6,041 bases of DNA from CADDZO01 sp035294145 (GTDB lineage Bacteria > Chloroflexota > Dormibacteria > Dormibacterales > Dormibacteraceae): NCBI GenBank assembly GCA_035294145.1, contig DATGLL010000279.1:1-6041 (forward strand), read 5' to 3'. Both the position numbers and the translations under genes were made by a program. The notes below the pieces were generated by a model that searched no databases, was not told the DNA's origin, and worked only from the letters and a program-made list of their open reading frames with translations. Positions 1 through 4,906 of the stretch are shown one piece after another (within the stretch, counting starts at the first letter, position 1; the number at the start of each line of letters is the position of its first letter).

Positions 1-194
1 GGGAGAGGTTCGGGCTGCCGCCGCAGCTGCCCGCGGCGGCGGTGATGGCCCTGGCCCAGGCGAGGCTGGTCGGCGAGATGGCCGACCGGCTGTCGGGGAC
101 GGTCGAGGCGAACGCCCAACCCACCCTGCTCCTCATCCTCCAGGCCCGGCTGGCCGAGCGCCTTCGTCGGGCCGTCGAGCCGCGGGCCGGGTAG
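1..194 (+). CDS. C-terminal end of an unrecognised protein (5' truncated)
   Basis: An open frame enters from the left edge (first full codon at base 3) and stops with TAG at 192-194, giving 63 visible residues. It is real coding sequence by composition: only three of the 63 codons (CAA, CTT, CGT) end in A or T. The visible part is rich in Ala, Leu, Arg and Glu and reads as two or three amphipathic helices, including the stretches VMALAQARLVGEMADRL and LLLILQARLAERLRRAVEP. There is no membrane segment or Cys/His motif. A helical tail like this could close a TetR-type regulator or many other proteins, and I do not recognise the family. The gene converges on the winged-helix regulator at 403-711, with about 208 bp between the two stops. 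Confidence 0.7.
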   Translation, partial: ERFGLPPQLPAAAVMALAQARLVGEMADRLSGTVEANAQPTLLLILQARLAERLRRAVEPRAG

Positions 195-293
195 GCCCGT
201 CCAGGGGGCCGGTCGCGCGACGATCCCGGTGATCCCACGGGGACGACCCCGACGGCAAGGGCGGCGCTGAGCTGGGGCGCCCTCGGGAGCGGA

Positions 294-329
294 CCCCCGC
301 GACCGCCGCGTCGGCCTGGGTCGCGGGGG
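294..329. terminator. Long GC-rich hairpin between converging genes
   Basis: CCCCCGCGACC at 294-304 pairs perfectly with GGTCGCGGGGG at 319-329 (11 bp, 14-nt loop). It lies between the stop of the plus-strand gene (194) and the stop of the minus-strand regulator (403), where a bidirectional terminator would be expected. There is no T tract on either side, so it is not a classical intrinsic terminator. Hairpin-only terminators are known in high-GC bacteria, so the terminator role is an inference. Apart from this hairpin I see nothing in 195-402. Confidence 0.45.
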
Positions 330-402
330 CCCGTCTCCTCGGGCCGCTATGGCGAAGGGCCTCGACCTCCGGCGACCGGGACGTCGATCGACCCGGCGAC
401 GC

Positions 403-711
403 TCATGGCCCGGCGCCGTTGTCGCCCACGATCGCGCGCAGGGCGGCCACGTGGTCCTGGAAGACGCGCCGGCCTTGGGGCGTCAGGGAGAGCCAGGTGC
501 GAGGCCGCTTGCCGACGTAACCCTTCCGGACCGCCACGTAGCCGGCCTGCTCCAGCGTGCTCACCTGCTTGGAGAGGGTGGAGTCGTTGACCTCGACCAG
601 GTCTCGGAGGGAGCGGAACTCGACCGTGTCCGCTGCGGCCAGGGTGGCCACGATCGAGAAGCGGACCGGGTGGGTGATGAGGTCGTCGAGCGAGTGACGG
701 GGATGGCTCAC
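403..711 (-). CDS. Small winged-helix transcriptional regulator (PF13601 / MarR-ArsR-like)
   Basis: This 102-residue protein looks like a single winged-helix DNA-binding domain. The N-terminal part (RHSLDDLITHPVRFSIVATL, residues 5-24) is the typical opening of the PF13601 family. The recognition helix is around residues 42-59 (NDSTLSKQVSTLEQAGYV), and the basic wing follows at 59-77 with the family-like GYVGKRPRTWLSLTPQGR. The start is GTG at 711, preceded by GGAGGGGG (717-724 on the complement) at good spacing; the family also usually begins right at this point. There is no sensor domain and no metal-binding Cys cluster, so any ligand is unknown. In related genomes such regulators often sit beside small membrane proteins, as here (1058-1489). 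It probably represses that unit through the palindrome at 1520-1533; this is an inference. Confidence 0.9.
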   Translation of the reverse strand: MSHPRHSLDDLITHPVRFSIVATLAAADTVEFRSLRDLVEVNDSTLSKQVSTLEQAGYVAVRKGYVGKRPRTWLSLTPQGRRVFQDHVAALRAIVGDNGAGP

Positions 712-1057
712 CGATGCCCCCTCCGACGGGGGGCGCTGGGCCCCACGGCGGCGATGCCCTTGAGGCGCCGCCGGGCCGTCGCCCCGCTCGCTCGACCCCG
801 GGCGGCCGGCAACGCCTTCCAGGGCCGGTCCTCGGACGGCTCCCCGCCGGGCCGGCCGGCGTCGGCCGCCGGAGCTGGATGGCCTCCTCCCCAGGGCTCA
901 GGGCCCGCGCCCGGGTGGGACCGCTCCGCGCCCGAGCCGAGCGTGCCGCCACCTGAGGCTGCCGGGCACGCCGCCCGGCCGACGACCTGACCCGGGAGCA
1001 CGCCTCCCGGGCGCTCGGCCGGGCCGAGGATGGCCGGGTGGCCTGCCATAGGGGTGC
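712..1057. other. 346-bp stretch with no convincing gene
   Basis: An open minus-strand frame spans 1061 to 708. It overlaps the upstream stop (ATGA) and the downstream start (GTGA). Its 117-residue translation is a low-complexity mix of Gly, Pro, Ala and Arg with no domain. Counting A/T by codon position across the stretch gives little three-base periodicity, and the phase changes near base 841. I therefore treat it as non-coding or decayed. It contains two neighbouring hairpins (961-1011) just downstream of the membrane-protein stop, and the Shine-Dalgarno of the regulator at 717-724. No other element is visible. Confidence 0.5.
961..1011 (-). terminator. Pair of related hairpins downstream of the membrane-protein gene
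   Basis: Two perfect stem-loops lie next to each other. GCCGGGC/GCCCGGC (961-967 with 973-979) has a 7-bp stem, and CCCGGGAG/CTCCCGGG (991-998 with 1004-1011) has an 8-bp stem. Both have 5-nt loops, and both share the segment GCACGCC around the loop. In minus-strand transcription they come about 47-97 nt after the stop of the membrane gene, so they could end or attenuate transcription before the regulator gene. There is no T tract, so the role is inferred. Confidence 0.4.
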
Positions 1058-1489
1058 TCATCGCCTGCGCTCCAGCAGGGCGGCGACCCAGAGGGGGAGG
1101 GAGGCCAACACGCCGCCGGCGACCCAGCTCCCGTGGTGCAGCCAGGCCCGGGCCCAGGTCACCTCGCTGGTGATCAGGGCGAGGTACCAGGCCGTCCACG
1201 ACACCATGGTGGCCACGTAGCGTCGGGTGGCCCCCTGCCGGATCACGCGCCGGCGCCGGGCCACCAAGGCGGTCCCGAGGGAGCCCAGGACGGCGAGCGC
1301 GGAGATCCCACCGGCCGCCAGGGGAGGCGGCAGGAACTCGAAGAGCGGCAGCCCGAGGAGGAGCACCATCCCCCAGATGACGAACACCAGCCCGGGGCCA
1401 GGGTCGGCGCGGCGCACCGCCTGGCGGCGCTGCTCGACCTCGCTCAGGGTTGCCAGCGCACGGTCGCGGTCGAAGGTTGGCTCGCTCAT
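1058..1489 (-). CDS. Small four-helix integral membrane protein of unknown function
   Basis: The protein has 143 residues. The N-terminal 30 residues are charged and cytosolic-looking (ALATLSEVEQRRQAVRRADP). Four hydrophobic segments follow at about 33-53, 57-77, 91-108 and 121-139. A basic loop RRRRVIRQGATRR (78-90) lies between helices 2 and 3, and the C-terminus is RRR; both suggest these ends face the cytoplasm. There are no catalytic or transport motifs. I chose the ATG at 1489 because the frame upstream (to 1618) lacks protein-like sequence and covers the promoter and palindrome. There is no well-placed Shine-Dalgarno, and the -10-like CACAAT lies six bases before the ATG, as in leaderless genes. 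It is co-directional with the winged-helix regulator and probably controlled by it. I cannot assign a function. Confidence 0.85.
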   Translation of the reverse strand: MSEPTFDRDRALATLSEVEQRRQAVRRADPGPGLVFVIWGMVLLLGLPLFEFLPPPLAAGGISALAVLGSLGTALVARRRRVIRQGATRRYVATMVSWTAWYLALITSEVTWARAWLHHGSWVAGGVLASLPLWVAALLERRR

Positions 1490-1495
1490 GACCCC

Positions 1496-1524
1496 ATTGT
1501 GACAAGTAGTTTCCAGATTTGCAA
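1496..1524 (-). promoter_or_regulatory. Probable promoter of the membrane-protein gene (leaderless type)
   Basis: On the minus strand TTGCAA (1519-1524, -35-like, 4 of 6 matches to TTGACA) is followed after exactly 17 bp by CACAAT (1496-1501, -10-like, 4 of 6). Six bases then precede the ATG at 1489, so transcription would begin at or next to the start codon. This local AT-rich patch stands out from very GC-rich surroundings. The hexamers are imperfect; the spacing and position are the main support. Confidence 0.5.
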
Positions 1525-1533
1525 GTACTTGCA
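1520..1533. promoter_or_regulatory. 14-bp perfect palindrome, probable operator
   Basis: TGCAAGTACTTGCA is a perfect inverted repeat overlapping the -35-like hexamer of the membrane-protein promoter. A second CAAGTA half-site lies at 1503-1508, 19 bp from the CAAGTA at 1522-1527, inside the spacer. A dimeric winged-helix repressor bound here would block RNA polymerase. The nearby PF13601-type regulator is the natural candidate (inference). Confidence 0.6.
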
Positions 1534-1794
1534 GTGCCGTGAAGGAGATGCGGCGCGGGCGTGCTCGGTGGGTGGTCATCGGCCGCGGACCTGAGCCGGC
1601 CCGCGACGGAGCGCTCACCTCCGGTCAGCGATCGAAGGCGGAGCGGAGGGGGACGTGGGGCCGGAGGGGCGAGGCCATGGCAAGGACGTGGCGGTGGAGA
1701 TGCGAGCGGGAGAGGTCGGGTCGTGGGGGCGAGCGTCACAGGGTACGCTCGGCCGGGAGCCGACGGCCCCTTCGAGGTCGCCGCCTCCGATCGG
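1534..1794. other. Non-coding spacer between the two minus-strand units
   Basis: Together with the promoter region this is about 305 bp between the membrane-protein start and the stop of the enolase-superfamily gene. Open frames here on either strand give Arg/Gly-rich translations with no domain. The plus strand is strongly purine-rich from about 1630 to 1735, with G runs at 1648-1652, 1657-1660 and 1666-1669. The inverted repeats near the end of the upstream gene are short (5 bp, for example GGCCG 1751-1755 with CGGCC 1764-1768), so no terminator can be called with confidence. Confidence 0.5.
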
Positions 1795-2991
1795 TCAGAA
1801 GGGAGCCACTGGCCCGAGCCGGTCGCTGGGGAGCCGGGCGTCGGCGGAGGGGAAGGCCCCCTCGGCGCAGTAGCGCTGGTGGCAGCGCTCGAGCGCCTTC
1901 CGGTCCAGGGTCACCCCCAGGCCAGGGGCCTCGGGGACGGGCACGGTGCCCCGGTAAGGGGCGAACGGGCCCTCGGCGATGACGTCGTCGGCCATCCATC
2001 GGAAGAGGGCCTGGCTCGGCCGCCTCAGAGGCTCCAGGGCAGCGGCGAGGTGGAGGTAGGCGGCGCTCGCCACGCCCGTGTCGCCGCTATAGAACCAGAA
2101 CCCGAAGCCGAGCAGCTCGCAGGCGGCCACGAACTCGACCGTGCGTCGGATCCCGCCCAGCTCGGGGATGGTCTGGACGAAGTAGTCCGGGACCCCCAGG
2201 TGGACCGCGCGCCGGAGGTCAGGCTCATGGGCGGAGAAGGCGATCGAGGTGTGGGGCCGGAGGCGAGCCAGCTCCTCGAAGGTCCGGACCGGCTCCTCCA
2301 GCACCTGCACGTGGTATGGGGCCAGCCGGGTCACGGCCTCGCGGGCGGTGGCCAGCGTCCAGCCGCCGTTGGCGTCGAGCCGCAGCTCACGGTCCTCCCC
2401 GATCGCCCGCCGCACCTCACGGACCATCTCCACCTCCTGGGCCAGGGGGAACACCGCCACCTTGCCCTCGAAGCTGGGGGACTCGTATTCCTCCACCATC
2501 CTGGCGCAGTATCGGGCCACGTCCAAGGGGGTCCACTCGCCCGGGCCCTCGGCCGACGCCAACCGGTAGCTGAAGTACTCGGTGAAGGGGATCTGACGTC
2601 GCACGGCGCCGCCCAGGAGGGCGTAGAGCGGGCGTCCCTCGACCTTCCCACGCAGGTCCCAGAGCGCCATCTCGATGGCGCCAAAGGCACGTCGTAGGCC
2701 GAGCAGGTTCAGCTGGAGGTGGTAGGCGTCGCCGGGCAGGCAGCGGGCCTCGCACTCGTTGAGGTCGAGCGGATCCAGCCCCACCAGGCGCTCCCCGAGC
2801 CGCTCGATGGTGGCCACCCGGTCCCCATCGGCGGCCTCGCCGAGCCCGACCAGCCCCTCGTCGGTGTGGACCTCGACCACGGTCTTGGTGTACGAGGCGG
2901 TGCTGGCCTTGCCCGACCGCCAGCGGCGGGCTCGGTAGGGGGCTCGGAAAGGGATGTTGACCGCGGTGGCCTCGACCTTTCGGATCCGCAT
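1795..2991 (-). CDS. Enolase-superfamily enzyme (mandelate racemase / glucarate dehydratase-like)
   Basis: The 398 residues match the usual family length. The N-terminal capping domain (1 to about 125: MRIRKVEATAVNIPFR, TVVEVHTDEGLVGLGEA, AIEMALWDLRGK) is followed by a TIM barrel. Family members abstract a proton alpha to a carboxylate, using Mg2+, and are dehydratases, racemases or epimerases of acid sugars, hydroxy acids or amino-acid derivatives. Visible active-site elements are Lys177 in FEGK (position of the second Lys of KxK), Asp206 in LDANGGW and Glu232 in LEEP as metal ligands. The third ligand region reads FSAHEPD (252-258), without the expected Asp/Glu/Asn. The His-Asp dyad of mandelate racemase and glucarate dehydratase seems absent: TIPELGG (274-280) and WFYSGDTG (299-306) occupy those places. 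It is the last gene of the IclR unit, 25 bp after the methyltransferase; its ribosome site (GGGG, 4 nt from the ATG) is weak. The substrate cannot be read from the sequence. Confidence 0.9.
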   Translation of the reverse strand: MRIRKVEATAVNIPFRAPYRARRWRSGKASTASYTKTVVEVHTDEGLVGLGEAADGDRVATIERLGERLVGLDPLDLNECEARCLPGDAYHLQLNLLGLRRAFGAIEMALWDLRGKVEGRPLYALLGGAVRRQIPFTEYFSYRLASAEGPGEWTPLDVARYCARMVEEYESPSFEGKVAVFPLAQEVEMVREVRRAIGEDRELRLDANGGWTLATAREAVTRLAPYHVQVLEEPVRTFEELARLRPHTSIAFSAHEPDLRRAVHLGVPDYFVQTIPELGGIRRTVEFVAACELLGFGFWFYSGDTGVASAAYLHLAAALEPLRRPSQALFRWMADDVIAEGPFAPYRGTVPVPEAPGLGVTLDRKALERCHQRYCAEGAFPSADARLPSDRLGPVAPF

Positions 2992-3016
2992 CTCGCCCCG
3001 TCCGTCGTCTCCTCAG

Positions 3017-4063
3017 CTAGAGGTTGGTCGCGTACGCCCGGTTCTCGGGCCTGACCGAGGGGTCCTCGCCGAAGTAGGCGTGCTTGGACATGTCGGGGGA
3101 GTAGCGCGAGGCGGGCGGCCGCCGTCCCAGGGCCTCGGCCAGGCTCCGGATGTGGTGGGGGCCGGCGCCGCAGCAGACGCCAAGATAGCGCACCCCCAGC
3201 TGAACTGCTTGCCGGCCGAAGTCGGCGATCTCGTCCCGGGTGCAGAGGAAGGGATCGAGACCGGTCGGGAAGGGGCGACCCGGCCGCTCCGGGTCGCGGA
3301 GCGACTGGAAGGTCGGTTGCTCCTCGGTGGTTCGATAGGCGACCGGGAGCGCCGCCACCGGGCAGCGCACCCGCTCTCGGATCCGGGCCAGCAGCGGCAG
3401 CATGGTGCGAGGCCCGCGGGCGCAGTTCAGCCCCACCACGTCGGCGCCGGCCTGCTCGGCACGAGAGCACGCCTCCTCGGGGACGATCCCCTCCCGGGTG
3501 CGGCCCGTCCGGTTGATGGAGAGGGTGACCACCGCCGGGAGCCTCGCCTCCTTGATCACCTCCAAGGCCAAGAGCGCCTCCTCGAGACGGCTGAAGGTCT
3601 CGGCGATGAGGAAGTCGACCCCTGCCTCGGCCGCCCAGGCCACCTGCTCGACGAACATGGACCGCACCGTTCGCCGGGAGGCCGCGTCCTCGCCGTAGAC
3701 GTTGGTGTTGGAGAGGCCGCCGGCGAGCAAGGCGCCGCTCTCCTCCGCCACCTCGCGCGCGATGGCGAGCGCCTGTCGGTTGAGCTCCTCGAGGCGGTCG
3801 GCCTTGCCGACCTGGCGCAGCTTCTCGCGATGGGCGTAGTAGGTGAGCGCCTCGACCACGTCCGAGCCGGCATGGACGAGGTCCCGGTGCAGCTGTCGCA
3901 CCACCTCGGGGTGCTCCAAGACCACCTCTGGCACGAAGGCCCCCGCCTGCAGGTACCCGCGCCGCTCGCACTCGAACAGGTAGCCCTCGGCGCAGATCAC
4001 GGTGCCCTCTCGGAGCCGCTCCAACAGGCCCGGCTTCCCCACCTGGGTGCCCCCTCCTGTCAT
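3017..4063 (-). CDS. Homocysteine S-methyltransferase family protein, betaine-homocysteine methyltransferase-like
   Basis: This 348-residue protein is a PF02574 (TIM-barrel) methyltransferase, which moves a methyl group from a methylated donor to homocysteine or a related thiol using zinc. The three zinc cysteines are present: Cys214 in GLNC and Cys297-Cys298 in GVCCG. Several stretches resemble animal BHMT more than S-methylmethionine enzymes: ERRGYLQAG (33-41), EHPEVVRQLHRDLVHAGSDV (50-69), TYYAHREKL (74-82), DFLIAET (150-156) and LGVRYLGVCCG (289-299). By memory-based alignment Glu155 and Tyr76 match BHMT Glu159 and Tyr77. BHMT Asp26 falls on Ala25, followed by Glu26, and Trp44 on Phe43, so the donor may not be glycine betaine. 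The C-terminal dimerisation arm is short compared with the roughly 406-residue animal enzyme. The ATG at 4063 overlaps the IclR stop (ATGA) and has GGGAG 8 nt upstream. A GTG at 4042, 10 nt after a perfect AGGAGG, is an alternative start that costs seven residues. Confidence 0.9.
   Translation of the reverse strand: MTGGGTQVGKPGLLERLREGTVICAEGYLFECERRGYLQAGAFVPEVVLEHPEVVRQLHRDLVHAGSDVVEALTYYAHREKLRQVGKADRLEELNRQALAIAREVAEESGALLAGGLSNTNVYGEDAASRRTVRSMFVEQVAWAAEAGVDFLIAETFSRLEEALLALEVIKEARLPAVVTLSINRTGRTREGIVPEEACSRAEQAGADVVGLNCARGPRTMLPLLARIRERVRCPVAALPVAYRTTEEQPTFQSLRDPERPGRPFPTGLDPFLCTRDEIADFGRQAVQLGVRYLGVCCGAGPHHIRSLAEALGRRPPASRYSPDMSKHAYFGEDPSVRPENRAYATNL
4040..4058 (-). promoter_or_regulatory. 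Internal AGGAGG with downstream GTG: alternative start of the methyltransferase
   Basis: On the minus strand AGGAGG (4053-4058) lies 10 nt before an in-frame GTG (4040-4042), inside the first codons of the frame that begins with the ATGA overlap at 4063. The first seven residues (MTGGGTQ) are not protein-like and may simply encode the ribosome site. Either start gives an intact domain. Confidence 0.45.
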
Positions 4064-4839
4064 CCAGCGAGCTCCCGGGCCATGGCCTCGGCCACCTCCA
4101 CGACCTTTGGCCCCAGCTCCTGCAGCCGCTCCACCGTCACCCGGTAGGCCGGCCCCGAGACGCTGACGAAGGCGACCGGTCTCCCGCCCGGGCCGTTCAC
4201 CGCCGCCGACACCCCGTTGAAGCCCTCCTCGTACTCCCCGCAGGCCACCCCGTAGCCCTGGCGCCTCACCTCCTCCAGCTGCGCGCGCAGGTGCTGGGGA
4301 TCGATCACGGTGTGGGGCGTGAAGCGAGGCAGGGGCCGACGGAGGAAGCGGTCCAGCTCCGGCTCTGAGAGCGAGGCCAGCAGGCACTTGCCGTTGGAGC
4401 TGGCGTGGAGGGGCAACGGCCGTCCCAGCCAGTTGACGGTGACGAGGTGCGGGCCGTCGATCTGGGAGATGCAGACGACCGTGTCGGCGGCGGCGACGCT
4501 GAGGTTGACCGTCTCCCCGACCTCGGCCAGCAGCCGCTCCAGGTGGGGCCGCAGCTGCCACACCAGCGCGTGCTGTCGGAAGGCGACCCCGCCTACCTCG
4601 ACCGCCCGCTGGCCGATCGCGTAGCGCTGGCTGGTGGGGTCGTGGTCGACCAGGCCGTGGTGCTCGAGGGTGGCCAGCAGGCGCCAGGCCGTGCCCCGGG
4701 CGATCCCGCAGCGGGCCGCGAGCTCGGCCAGGCTGGCCGGCTGCCGAGCGACGGCCAGGAGGAGCTGGACCGCCCGGTCCACCGCTTGCACCCGGCGCGT
4801 CCTGGGGATGGGGGACCTGGCGGCCGGATCAGGTTGCAC
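4060..4839 (-). CDS. IclR-family transcriptional regulator
   Basis: The 259 residues are a normal length for this family of dimeric regulators, which bind DNA through an N-terminal winged helix and a small ligand through a C-terminal GAF-like domain. The N-terminal helix-turn-helix is at about 20-64 (VQAVDRAVQLLLAVA, then LAELAARCGIARGTAWRLL and LEHHGLV). The effector domain runs from about 88 to the end. It shows family signatures: LHASSNGKCLLA (144-155), GYGVACGEYEEGFNGVSAAV (195-214) and VAFVSVSGPAYRV (222-234). The GTG at 4839 is chosen because it has AGGGA 7 nt upstream and lies just below a TACAAT box. The longer frame up to 4950 would overlap the divergent transporter gene. It is first in the three-gene unit and overlaps the next gene by ATGA. 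It probably controls both itself and the divergent binding-protein gene from the shared 67-bp region; the ligand is unknown. Confidence 0.93.
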   Translation of the reverse strand: MQPDPAARSPIPRTRRVQAVDRAVQLLLAVARQPASLAELAARCGIARGTAWRLLATLEHHGLVDHDPTSQRYAIGQRAVEVGGVAFRQHALVWQLRPHLERLLAEVGETVNLSVAAADTVVCISQIDGPHLVTVNWLGRPLPLHASSNGKCLLASLSEPELDRFLRRPLPRFTPHTVIDPQHLRAQLEEVRRQGYGVACGEYEEGFNGVSAAVNGPGGRPVAFVSVSGPAYRVTVERLQELGPKVVEVAEAMARELAG

Positions 4840-4862
4840 GATGCGGTCCCTGATTGTACCAT
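4834..4862. promoter_or_regulatory. Overlapping divergent promoters, IclR unit and transporter gene
   Basis: On the minus strand TACAAT (4853-4858) is a five-of-six -10 box located 13 nt before the IclR GTG; no good -35 is seen. On the plus strand TTGCAC (4834-4839) and TACCAT (4857-4862) are spaced 17 bp apart and point toward the binding-protein gene. The two -10 boxes overlap by two bases, so the promoters would exclude each other. The 67-bp intergenic region also has the 8-bp palindromes CCGGCCGG and GACCGGTC, but no long inverted repeat that clearly marks the IclR operator. Confidence 0.4.
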
Positions 4863-4906
4863 GTGGGCAACATCCGGCCGGAGACCGGTCCTCGCAGGGA
4901 GGGAGC

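Noticed and set aside
1490..1618. N-terminal extension of the membrane protein to 1618
   Set aside because: It would place the palindrome and promoter inside the coding region; the added 43 residues are Arg-rich and without family character.
1648..1669. Possible G-quadruplex on the plus strand
   Set aside because: Only three runs of four or more G occur close together, and the next long run is some 50 nt away, so the four-run rule is not met.
1561..2697. Plus-strand open frame opposite the enolase-superfamily gene
   Set aside because: It is the shadow of a gene with clear active-site motifs on the minus strand; its translation is low-complexity Gly/Arg/Glu.
2954..4147. Plus-strand open frame opposite the methyltransferase gene
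   Set aside because: It is antisense to a well-supported PF02574 gene and its translation has no recognisable motif.
3017..4561. Longer 514-residue version of the methyltransferase
   Set aside because: The first 166 residues lie in the wrong frame over the IclR gene and are Ala/Gly/Arg-rich. The domain begins only after the ATG at 4063.
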